17,237 nt of DNA. It comes from JAFDVL01 sp043719385 (lineage in GTDB: Bacteria > Acidobacteriota > Blastocatellia > RBC074). Both the position numbers and the translations under genes were made by a program. The notes under the pieces are model-generated. The model did no database searches and was not told where the DNA came from. It worked only from the letters and a program-made list of their open reading frames with translations. Each line of letters opens with the position of its first letter. Position 1 is the stretch's first letter. The stretch lies in the NCBI GenBank assembly GCA_043719385.1, contig JAYSTY010000300.1, positions 1-17,237 on the forward strand, in the 5' to 3' direction. This document shows, one piece after another, positions 7,743 to 15,222 of this stretch.

Positions 7743-8420
7743 TTACTGATAGCCAATTTCTTCAATATCTGATTTCAAATTTTCAAGAGAATTTTCTGGA
7801 TTTAGAGCGTAGATAATTTCATCTGTTAGCGTGCGGTGTTGATAAATGTGGTCAATTGAAGCGAGGGTGATTTCTTGCTCATAGTATTCTTCTGCAAATT
7901 TTTTATAGGTTCGAGGCTTTCCATCCAGCCCTGATAAAAGATAAGAAGAGCCATCGGGATCGCTGTCATCCGGGTAGCTAATACTTCCGATTTTCCAGGA
8001 CGGCTCGTCTTTCAGATGCCAGAGGCAAAAAGTTGTGTGCTCAAGTGAGAAGGCTGGTTCTTTAAGAAATCCATCGAATACGGAAGGAACCTCATCTAAA
8101 ATACCCGACCAAATTTGTTGAGGTTCGTTTGCGAACGGCGACATTGGTGATTCATGGTCAAAGCCTTTTATTATAGCCCCAGCAGTATTGAACAAGATGA
8201 AATAATCATCTCCTTGTCCATTATGCATTGATGCCATCATTTCCTCTGTATCCCACTTTGAATTAAATGAGTAATAGCGAGATTCCCATTCAGGGCTAAT
8301 TATTGCATCAAGCATTGCAAGCGATTGGCAACGACGTATCAGCACCTCAGTGTTAGGTAGCCATGATGGCAAATGATCTCTAACCGTAGGTATGGAATTT
8401 GTGGAGAAAGATTTAGCCAT
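7743..8420 (-). CDS. Uncharacterised protein, 225 residues, acidic
   Basis: I do not recognise a named family. The protein is soluble, acidic and rich in Trp, Tyr and Asp; notable stretches are MHNGQGDDYFILFNTAGAI, GFDHESPMSPF, FCLWHLKDEPSWKIG and YPDDSDPDGSSYLLSGLDG, and the C-terminus is LKSDIEEIGYQ. No signal peptide or membrane segment is seen. The general look (acidic, mixed alpha/beta, SMI1- or immunity-protein-like) is only an impression. I use the ATG at 8420, which overlaps the threonine synthase stop codon by 8 nt and suggests coupled translation; a TTG three codons earlier is possible. The gene is clearly more AT-rich than its neighbours (22 G+C in the sixty bases from 7801), a hint of separate origin. 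Confidence 0.75.
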   Translation of the reverse strand: MAKSFSTNSIPTVRDHLPSWLPNTEVLIRRCQSLAMLDAIISPEWESRYYSFNSKWDTEEMMASMHNGQGDDYFILFNTAGAIIKGFDHESPMSPFANEPQQIWSGILDEVPSVFDGFLKEPAFSLEHTTFCLWHLKDEPSWKIGSISYPDDSDPDGSSYLLSGLDGKPRTYKKFAEEYYEQEITLASIDHIYQHRTLTDEIIYALNPENSLENLKSDIEEIGYQ

Positions 8421-9573
8421 ACGCTTCAAGATATTTCACCCCCGTGCCTGTATTGAAAAGCACAATGCGATCATCCGCCGTGACCGTGCCTGCCGCTAAC
8501 ATTTTCTTGAGTGCCGAAAAACATGCCGCGCCTTCGGGAGCGCAGAATAAGCCTTCGGCTGCGCCTACGATTTTGGTGTCGGCGATCATTTCTTCGTCAG
8601 TGACAGAAATAGCGCCGCCACCGCTCTGACGCAAAATGTTGAGCATGATGAAATCGCCGATGGCTTTGGGGACGCGCAAGCCGGATGCTACCGTATGCGC
8701 GTTTTCAAATTCCGGCGCTTCATCCCAGCCATTTTCAAAAGCACGAACGATAGGGGCACAGCCTGCAGCCTGGATGGAAAACATGCGTGGACGTTTGCTA
8801 CCAATCCAACCCATTTCTTCCATTTCGTCGAAGGCTTTCCACATTCCGACCAGTCCCGTGCCGCCGCCAGTTGGATACAAAATCACATCCGGCAAAGCCC
8901 AATTAAATTGTTCGGCCAACTCATAGCCCATCGTTTTTTTGCCTTCGATACGGTACGGCTCTTTCAGCGTCGAAACATCGAACCAGCCTTCGGCGGACTT
9001 TCGTCGGCCAACTTCTGCGCCGCAATCGGTGATGAGGCCGTCAATCAACGTGACTTCTGCGCCGAGTTGCTCACATTCGATGCGATTGGCGGCGGGCGTA
9101 TCGCGCGGCATAAATACATACGCAGGGATTCCGGCAGCCGCAGCAAACGCCGCCATCGCCCCGCCAGCATTGCCTGCGGTAGGGATCGCTAACTTTTTGA
9201 CGCCTAATTCTTTCGCCATCGAAATCGCCGTAGTTTGCCCCCGCGCTTTGAATGATCCAGTCGGGTTTGGCGATTCGTCCTTGATGAAAAGATGCGGCAG
9301 ATTTACCCGTGCGCCTAAGCGTTTTGCATGCAGCAGCGGCGTCCAGCCTTCGCCTAAAGTAACGATGTTTTCGTCGTGAACGACAGGTAAAACTTCGCGG
9401 TAACGCCAGAGCGACGAGACGCGATTTTTCAGACTTTCCTTCGTCAACGTCTCTGCCGCTTTCGCCAAATCGTAGCGCACCAATAAAGGTTTGCCTGCTT
9501 CTGATAAATTATAAAGTTTATTCGGCTCGTAGGTTTTGCCCGTCTTTGAGCATTCCAAATGAGTTACATACAT
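8413..9573 (-). CDS. thrC: Threonine synthase
   Basis: A 386-residue PLP enzyme of fold type II that converts O-phosphohomoserine to threonine in the cytoplasm, the last step of threonine synthesis. The N-terminal segment THLECSKTGKTYEP (4-17) is a remnant of the zinc-ribbon-like lead seen in this threonine synthase group; LGEGWTPLL (73-81) follows. The PLP lysine is Lys109 in TGSFKARG; PTAGNAGGA (131-139) is the substrate loop and PTGGGTGLVG the phosphate-binding glycine loop. The frame is open to 9669, but the ATG at 9573 is right: AAGGA lies 9 nt upstream (9583-9587) and homologous sequence begins there. It starts 16 nt after the Rpn nuclease gene and overlaps the next gene, so it sits inside a mixed operon rather than with other thr genes. 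Confidence 0.93.
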   Translation of the reverse strand: MYVTHLECSKTGKTYEPNKLYNLSEAGKPLLVRYDLAKAAETLTKESLKNRVSSLWRYREVLPVVHDENIVTLGEGWTPLLHAKRLGARVNLPHLFIKDESPNPTGSFKARGQTTAISMAKELGVKKLAIPTAGNAGGAMAAFAAAAGIPAYVFMPRDTPAANRIECEQLGAEVTLIDGLITDCGAEVGRRKSAEGWFDVSTLKEPYRIEGKKTMGYELAEQFNWALPDVILYPTGGGTGLVGMWKAFDEMEEMGWIGSKRPRMFSIQAAGCAPIVRAFENGWDEAPEFENAHTVASGLRVPKAIGDFIMLNILRQSGGGAISVTDEEMIADTKIVGAAEGLFCAPEGAACFSALKKMLAAGTVTADDRIVLFNTGTGVKYLEAYG

Positions 9574-9589
9574 GCAAAAAAATCCTTGT

Positions 9590-10456
9590 TTATAAACGTG
9601 TAGCTGCCAGCCAACGAGTAAGGTCATCCACTGAATTGAAATCAAGCAAAGCCTCGCTGAGCAGGTCAAGTTCGGGCGAAGTGAGCGCCGTGATTTGCGC
9701 TTGTGCCTCCGACGGAATCAGACCCAGGCGGCGTTTGAGTAATCGCTCTACGACTGAGAGTCGCCCAATTAATGTGCCTCGCAACTCACCGCGTTGCTCG
9801 CCAAGTTGTTCGCCTTCTGCCAAAATTTCACGATAAATTACTGACTGCATCATGATTTCCTTTCGAAAAAGCCGACGGACTAAATTACGGTCAAAGCGTA
9901 AGCCCGCCAAAATACCTGCGGCGGCAGTTAAGTCGCTGCGTTCATCTTCGTCAGCTATTGTACTCACTTTCTCAGCGACTTCCATCAGTAACTGTTCAGG
10001 CTGTGCCGCACGTGCCAGGACTGCCAATGGCCACAAACCTGTGTGCGCTAATAATGGAGCGGAGTCTTGTTCCCAGAGCTTGACGACGCGATAACGATGC
10101 CATGTATCGCCGACATGAAATTCATCAGGAATGTGCGCACTGGTTTCGGCTAAGGCGATGACGACCTGCCGCACGGGCTTTCGTTCGCGGCGATAAATCC
10201 TCACAAAGTAATCAAGCAAACGCAACTCAAGCAGGGGTTCGCTATTTGTTGGATCCGTCTCAAATTCGACATGCAAAATCTCATCGTCAAGCTCCAGCAA
10301 GTGAACGGCATCAGCGCGAATCGGTTGCAGCGAAAGCTCGCTTTTGAGAATGCGTACACCAGTGACAGTTCGACCTAACAACCATGACGCCAGTTCTGTC
10401 CGATAATGCTCCGCCAAATATTTCAGCAAATTGTCGTATTCGCGGGGCTGCGACAT
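9590..10456 (-). CDS. Rpn-family PD-(D/E)XK nuclease with C-terminal DUF4351
   Basis: A 288-residue protein from the ATG at 10456. The N-terminal half begins with the family's PREYDNLLKYLAEHYRTEL lead and holds the nuclease core RADAVHLLELDDEILHVEFETDP, where the Asp of RADAV and the two acidic residues of VEFE form the metal site. The middle is helical. Near the end comes an EQLGEQRGELRG repeat, then the DUF4351 tail GRLSVVERLLKRRLG with a final helical pair ending in DDLTRWLA. Rpn proteins are recombination-promoting DNA endonucleases related to transposase_31, and many such genes are multi-copy and mobile; recent work links Rpn proteins to phage defence. The start is 4 nt after the bicupin stop codon, and the upstream in-frame start at 10489 would only re-read the bicupin end. 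Confidence 0.85.
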   Translation of the reverse strand: MSQPREYDNLLKYLAEHYRTELASWLLGRTVTGVRILKSELSLQPIRADAVHLLELDDEILHVEFETDPTNSEPLLELRLLDYFVRIYRRERKPVRQVVIALAETSAHIPDEFHVGDTWHRYRVVKLWEQDSAPLLAHTGLWPLAVLARAAQPEQLLMEVAEKVSTIADEDERSDLTAAAGILAGLRFDRNLVRRLFRKEIMMQSVIYREILAEGEQLGEQRGELRGTLIGRLSVVERLLKRRLGLIPSEAQAQITALTSPELDLLSEALLDFNSVDDLTRWLAATRL

Positions 10457-10460
10457 AAAC

Positions 10461-11294
10461 TCAGGTGGTGATGGAATCGCCTTTGCCATCCATAAAATCT
10501 TTGTTTTTATCGCCGACCCAGTAACGCGCTCCGGCGATGCACCAGATGAATTCGAGCGGGTCTTCCTGCGAAAAAACCGGATGATAATTCATCATCGGAA
10601 TCGTCACCATATCGCCTTCGTTGACGTTGTGAACGAAGCACATTTTTTCAGGTGCTTCGTAAACTTCCATGGAGCCGTGACCTTTGATGAAGATGTAGAC
10701 TTCTTCCTGATCGGTGTGATTGTGTGGCGGCCACGAGCGTTGATGCGCCTGGAAAAATGTGTAGCCCGCAATTAATTTGTCAGCCGCTTCCGGCACATCG
10801 AACATCATGAAAACGTCTTTGCCAGCGAGATGACGGATGCGGTCTTCGCGTTTTGAATATTCTGAAAATTTCGAATAATGCACCGGATGTACATTGTCCG
10901 CCGTCGCCGAACAGCGAATGACTTTCGCGCTGTCATTCGTAGAATTTGAAATTTGATATTCGGCTCCGCGTGGGATGTAAATTGTATCGTATGAATCCAG
11001 TTTATAATTTTTATCGCCAACTTTGACTTGCGCGCTGCCCTTCCACATAAACAACAAACTTTCGTCCGTCGCTTCGCACAGCGTGGTAGTTGCTGAGTCT
11101 GCGGGCAATTCATATTCACCACAACTGAGCCACTCCAGATTTGCCGTCGCGGGAGTGAAATGCTGGCGATACGAAACCTTCGGAGCAGAAGTGCGAAAGA
11201 CTGTGCCGGGTTTGACGGTCTCGCTTTTGTGAACGGGATCGGCAATCGTTGCCGGAGGAACTGCAAGTTTTACTGCGAATGAGGAATTATCCAT
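10461..11294 (-). CDS. Bicupin of the 5-deoxyglucuronate isomerase (IolB/KduI-like) superfamily
   Basis: A 277-residue protein made of two cupin barrels. The N-terminal one (about 50-135, LFMWKGSAQVKVGD...YIPRGAEYQI) lacks a full metal site. The C-terminal one (about 175-258) has it: PPHNH (His191, His193), EEVY (Glu198) and MNYHPV (His238). The overall plan and the final ARYWVGDK block resemble IolB/KduI-type isomerases that interconvert keto and aldo forms of sugar acids. The exact substrate is unproved and it may be a diverged branch. The ATG at 11294 has AAAAGGT 6 nt upstream (11301-11307); a TTG start at 11315 would place that site inside the gene. It heads a five-gene run and is separated from the TonB-dependent receptor by a heptad inverted repeat. 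Confidence 0.75.
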   Translation of the reverse strand: MDNSSFAVKLAVPPATIADPVHKSETVKPGTVFRTSAPKVSYRQHFTPATANLEWLSCGEYELPADSATTTLCEATDESLLFMWKGSAQVKVGDKNYKLDSYDTIYIPRGAEYQISNSTNDSAKVIRCSATADNVHPVHYSKFSEYSKREDRIRHLAGKDVFMMFDVPEAADKLIAGYTFFQAHQRSWPPHNHTDQEEVYIFIKGHGSMEVYEAPEKMCFVHNVNEGDMVTIPMMNYHPVFSQEDPLEFIWCIAGARYWVGDKNKDFMDGKGDSITT

Positions 11295-11321
11295 CGTGAT
11301 ACCTTTTTGATTCAAAAGAAA

Positions 11322-11411
11322 AGTGGTCGGTGGTCAGTGACCAGTGTTCGGTGAAAGAATAACTTATCACCCGAAAACTGACCACCGATCACCGACCACC
11401 GACTACCGCCT
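11322..11411. repeat. Inverted repeat built of degenerate 7-bp units (element D)
   Basis: The left arm reads AGTGGTC (11322-11328), GGTGGTC (11329-11335), AGTGACC (11336-11342), AGTGTTC (11343-11349) in strict sevens. The right arm reads ACTGACC (11377-11383), ACCGATC (11384-11390), ACCGACC (11391-11397), ACCGACT (11398-11404). A perfect 12-bp stem joins 11327-11338 and 11377-11388. It directly abuts the stop codon of the TonB-dependent receptor gene (11411-11413), so on the minus strand it is the 3' untranslated region of that transcript and lies upstream of the bicupin. Confidence 0.8.
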
Positions 11412-14400
11412 TAGTATTCCAGCCTCAATCCAAATTGCCATTGACGTGGAGTTGATAACCTGAACAAACCGGTAATTCTACCAGCCGAGCCAGGACAATC
11501 TACGCAAATGTTCGGATTCGCAAAGTTCATGTGATTCACAAAGTTGTACGACTCCGCACGGAATTGCGCTTTGAAGCGTTCCGTGATGGCGAAGTTTTTG
11601 AAGAACGACATGTCCACTTGCGATAAGCCGGGACCAAGTAAACGATTACGTCCAGTGTTGCCAAACGTTCCTGTTGCCGGACGACGCCAGGGGCCGTCCG
11701 CCGTGCCAGCAGCTTTAGCAATGGCAAGGGGGTTTGAGGGAAAGAGTGCCACACCGCTCGTCAGTGGCGCAGAAGCGACCTTGAACCAGTTCACCCGATT
11801 AGGATTATCGGAGCGCCAATCTCCTACTAAATCAGGGCGACACAAACCTACATCCTGATCCTGACCGCAATCACGATAACTGGGTGTGAATGGCAACCCG
11901 CTTTGCAATTGCCAGACGGTATTCATTTGCCAACCGCCGAGCACCGCATCCACGGCTTTATTCGCACTATTGAGGAAGGTTCGGCCTTTGCCAAAAGGTA
12001 ATTCAAAGATTCCTGCCAACAGAAACACATGACTGCGCGTATTGTCGTTCGGGCCGTACGCTTCCTTTGCATTAATATTGTAATACGTGCCGGTATAGTT
12101 GAACGACCGCGACCATGTGTAATGGCTCAAAATTGAGAAGCCTTTTGAGAAACGTTTATCGGCTTTCAGTTGCAAGCCGTGATAATTGTTACTCGCATCA
12201 CTACCGTAATAACGGAAGTTTTGCGACCAGCCAAACTTGTTAAAGAATGGTTTGCGCGCATTTGTGCTTGATCCTTTGGTTCCATCAGCGTTGAGGTAGC
12301 CTTGAATGGTTGGTTGATTGAAATCGTAGTCTCCGCCGTTGCCGGCAAAAACATGCGTACCTTTGGTTCCAACATAAGCAGCTTCAACCGAGATATTGCC
12401 AGGCAGTTGATGCTGGATGGACAGATTCCATTGATCGCTGGTTGGCAGGCGTAACTTTTGCGGCAGAATAAATGCCGTCACACCATTTGGTAAAATTGGC
12501 TGACCGTTCGGGCCTTTTGGTTGAGTGTTTAGAATCGTGCCAGGATCAATCGCTGTTGGCCCTGCTGCCAAATTAAATACCGACAAATAGTTTTGTGCGG
12601 GATTATTGGATTGAATTCCTAACACCGGCAGATTTTGCGTGACGTTATGTCCAAAAACTGAACCGAACACGCCGATATCGAAACCACGACCATAGCCCAT
12701 ACGAACTACGGTTTTGTCGCTTACGCGATAGGCAATTCCAAGCCGTGGGGCTAAGGTTGTTAAGCTGCCTTGCTGCGTCAGATCAAGTCCGACTCCAGTG
12801 CTGCCTGCCACACGTACTTCACCGGTAGCAACATCAATGAATCCGCCTTTGCCCGCACCCGTGACGGTTTGCGGACGATAGAGTTCCCAACGTAATCCGA
12901 AATTCACCGTCAGCTTGCTGTTTACTTTCCACGTATCCTGTCCATAGAAGAACCAGCGATTTTGGCGTTCTTCAGCATCGGTGATCGTGCTGACATAACG
13001 CGCAAAACTGCTGACATCGCCTAGTAAGAAAGCAGCAAGACCTGATCCGCCATTGCCAGTACCAACGGGGCCGCTTGTACGCACGGCATTAAAAGTCAGT
13101 TCGCCTGCGCGATGGCGATCACTGGGAATACGCAGGTTCGCAGCACGACGAATATCTGCGCCAAATTTGATCGTGTGATTACCACGCAAATTCGTCCAAT
13201 TATTGACGAATTGCACTTGCCGTTCGTTTTCACGCAACGGGCAGTTACAAGCATTGACGCCGAGTGCATAACCAAAATTCAAGTTAAGGGCGCCACCTGC
13301 GACCCCGTTAATAAAGAAGGCTGGTAAGCCACCCGTGAAACTATCATTATTCAAGCCTGGAATGCCTGCATCTTTGCCCGGTGTCGTTTGGGCTTGCCCC
13401 GGATCAACGTTCACGTGATAGCGGTAAAAGCCAAACCGAAAATCAGTCAGCAAATTGGCATTCACGGTATAATCAAAACCTGCCGCAACGCTCTGATTGC
13501 GCGTTTTCGATTCGCCAGCGAAGTTTGAGTCAGGATTAAAACCACTGCCACCACCTGCAACGCCAAATACACCCGGTGAAATCAGGCGATAATCAGCAAG
13601 GCTGTAACGACCAAAGACGTGCATCTTTTCGCTGACGTAATAATCCCATCGTGTATTGGTGAGGTCTTCGTTAAACTTCACTGCGCCCGCGCCCACATAG
13701 TTATTATCATCAGGGGCGATACCTGTAATGTTGGGGAGCGGAACAAATTTATTCAAAATATTTAGTGCTTGTGGCGAAAGGCGAGCAGTAGGAATTTTGT
13801 TTCCCACGAACTGCGTACGAGCCGCCGGAGTAGCTCCACTTTGTGGATCAAAGATATTCACTGCATTGGCAGAAAAATCACCTGCGCGTTCAGCCGCAGT
13901 AGGAACGCGCATCAAAACAGAACCGCCAATGTTGCGACGTGTGCCCTGATAATCACCGAACCAGAATAATTTGTTCGGAATAATTCTGCCGCTCACAGCG
14001 CCACCGTATTGGTTCAGCTGCGTTACCGGAATGTAACGATTATTGCTTCCTCTGATCGGATTAAATTGCGTGAAAGGATTACGCGCATTGAAGTGATCGT
14101 TGCGTAAAAATTCAAAAGCTACCGCGTGAAAATCGTTTGTACCAGAACGCGTTTGCGAACTGATAACTCCGGCATTCGCGCCGAATTCGGCATCGTAATT
14201 TGCAGTCGTAACTTTCGCTTCGGTCACGGATTCCAGCGTTGGATTAATAACGATCAAGCCGAGCATTGAATCGTGATTGTCGGTTCCGTCTAACAAATGT
14301 GATGAACCGGCGAAGCTTTGTCCGTTGACGACTTTGCGATAAGAACCTTGCGGGTCTTCGCTCGCGGCGGTTTGTCCCGGGAAGGCCGTCACGCCGGGCG

Positions 14401-14869
14401 AAAAGATTTCGATAGCAGTAAAACGACGATTGATGATGGGCAGGTTGGTCAGCGTTTTTTCGCTGAACGTCACAGCTACATCACTGCGTTCCGTCTTCAG
14501 CAACGGCGCGTCCGAAGTGACTTCGACGACCTGACTGATTTCACCAACTTCAAGTTTGATGTCAGCGCGTGATTCCTGATCTACGGAAACCGGAACCCGT
14601 TGCACAGTGACTTTGAAACCGGGCGCTTCGACACGCACCTGATAGGTTCCTGCAATCAAAAAACGCTGGGTGAAGTTGCCATCACTGTTGGTGGTCGCTG
14701 TATAACTGACTGCCCGTTGCGTGTCGGTAATGACAATTTTGGCATTCGCTACGGCAGCACCCTGTGAGTCAAGCACTGTCCCCACGATGTTACCGTAAAC
14801 CGCTTGTCCAAAAACCGCCGCCGGGGTCAACAGCATAAGCAAAGCAAAGAGAGCTATTACTTTTCGCAT
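11411..14869 (-). CDS. Oar-like TonB-dependent outer-membrane receptor
   Basis: An 1152-residue protein. Residues 1-21 are a signal peptide (LFALLMLLTPAAVFG). Residues about 25-110 form a carboxypeptidase-regulatory-like beta domain (GNIVGTVLDSQGAAVANAKI, then the NSDGNF...AGTYQVRVEAPGF block). Next comes a plug domain (from about 120, TLTNLPIINRRFTAIEIFSPGV), and the rest is a beta-barrel ending in QFGLRLEY, an aromatic C-terminal residue as outer-membrane insertion signals require. Such very large Oar/CarbReg receptors are abundant in Acidobacteriota and take up oligosaccharides, peptides or siderophores; the ligand is unknown. The start is certain: AGGAGGT lies 8 nt before the ATG. No SusD-like partner or TonB/ExbBD gene is nearby. 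The base composition is about even (35 to 52% G+C in hand-counted lines), clearly lower than in the gene upstream. Confidence 0.93.
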   Translation of the reverse strand: MRKVIALFALLMLLTPAAVFGQAVYGNIVGTVLDSQGAAVANAKIVITDTQRAVSYTATTNSDGNFTQRFLIAGTYQVRVEAPGFKVTVQRVPVSVDQESRADIKLEVGEISQVVEVTSDAPLLKTERSDVAVTFSEKTLTNLPIINRRFTAIEIFSPGVTAFPGQTAASEDPQGSYRKVVNGQSFAGSSHLLDGTDNHDSMLGLIVINPTLESVTEAKVTTANYDAEFGANAGVISSQTRSGTNDFHAVAFEFLRNDHFNARNPFTQFNPIRGSNNRYIPVTQLNQYGGAVSGRIIPNKLFWFGDYQGTRRNIGGSVLMRVPTAAERAGDFSANAVNIFDPQSGATPAARTQFVGNKIPTARLSPQALNILNKFVPLPNITGIAPDDNNYVGAGAVKFNEDLTNTRWDYYVSEKMHVFGRYSLADYRLISPGVFGVAGGGSGFNPDSNFAGESKTRNQSVAAGFDYTVNANLLTDFRFGFYRYHVNVDPGQAQTTPGKDAGIPGLNNDSFTGGLPAFFINGVAGGALNLNFGYALGVNACNCPLRENERQVQFVNNWTNLRGNHTIKFGADIRRAANLRIPSDRHRAGELTFNAVRTSGPVGTGNGGSGLAAFLLGDVSSFARYVSTITDAEERQNRWFFYGQDTWKVNSKLTVNFGLRWELYRPQTVTGAGKGGFIDVATGEVRVAGSTGVGLDLTQQGSLTTLAPRLGIAYRVSDKTVVRMGYGRGFDIGVFGSVFGHNVTQNLPVLGIQSNNPAQNYLSVFNLAAGPTAIDPGTILNTQPKGPNGQPILPNGVTAFILPQKLRLPTSDQWNLSIQHQLPGNISVEAAYVGTKGTHVFAGNGGDYDFNQPTIQGYLNADGTKGSSTNARKPFFNKFGWSQNFRYYGSDASNNYHGLQLKADKRFSKGFSILSHYTWSRSFNYTGTYYNINAKEAYGPNDNTRSHVFLLAGIFELPFGKGRTFLNSANKAVDAVLGGWQMNTVWQLQSGLPFTPSYRDCGQDQDVGLCRPDLVGDWRSDNPNRVNWFKVASAPLTSGVALFPSNPLAIAKAAGTADGPWRRPATGTFGNTGRNRLLGPGLSQVDMSFFKNFAITERFKAQFRAESYNFVNHMNFANPNICVDCPGSAGRITGLFRLSTPRQWQFGLRLEY

Positions 14870-14877
14870 AACTGAAT

Positions 14878-14884
14878 ACCTCCT
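14878..14884 (-). promoter_or_regulatory. Strong Shine-Dalgarno site of the TonB-dependent receptor gene
   Basis: The minus strand reads AGGAGGT, fully complementary to the 16S rRNA 3' end, with 8 nt to the ATG at 14869. It is the best ribosome site in the window; most neighbours have weak ones, so this receptor is probably made at a high level. Confidence 0.85.
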
Positions 14885-14917
14885 GGTAGTTCTAAAAAAA
14901 TTGAGAATTTTTCACAA

Positions 14918-15048
14918 GAGAATTGATGAACTCTCGTACAATTTGAATTGCCGGAAATGGCAATCATAATTTCATCGCAGTAAGCTTAAAATCGTTCAAT
15001 TTCGAGTCTAGCGCTCGATTGGTTGGTATTTAAAAAGGGATACTAACC
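14918..15048. promoter_or_regulatory. Palindrome-rich leader/promoter region upstream of the receptor gene
   Basis: The noncoding gap 14870-15222 contains no gene. Four short palindromes lie in it: GAGAATT/AACTCTC (14918-14935), TTGCC/GGCAA (14948-14963), TCGAG/CTCGA (15002-15018) and GGTTGGTAT/ATACTAACC (15021-15048, one mismatch in nine). These could be operator half-sites or leader hairpins. I found no convincing -35/-10 pair, so the promoter itself is not placed. The rest of the gap is element F. Confidence 0.4.
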
Positions 15049-15110
15049 GATTCAGGATAATTTGACCAACCACGGCAAAGAAATTTTCTTTCAACTATGG
15101 AGTGTGGTTA

Positions 15111-15220
15111 TGGAGTGCGGTGGCTCGACACCGCTTTGGTGTTCGTTACCAAATTATTTTCGGAACAACGGAAACTTCACCTATCGAACGCCAAAGCGGC
15201 GTCAAGACCGCCGCACTCCA
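15111..15220. repeat. Long inverted repeat of two REP-like hairpins (element F)
   Basis: The left arm 15111-15145 and right arm 15185-15220 are inverted copies about 85% alike, around a 39-nt loop. Both share the GGAGTGCGG start and the CGCTTTGG segment. Each arm is itself a hairpin: GCGGTG/CACCGC (15117-15134) and GCGGCG/CGCCGC (15196-15214), and the differences between arms are compensatory within each hairpin. It abuts the PD40 gene's stop codon (15223-15225). Extra copies of TATGGAGTG occur just left of it. Likely a REP/BIME-type element acting as a 3' stem-loop. Confidence 0.75.
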
Positions 15221-15222
15221 CA

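Noticed and set aside
9574..9669. N-terminal extension of threonine synthase
   Set aside because: The extra 32 codons overlap the Rpn gene end, and a good ribosome site lies right before the ATG at 9573.
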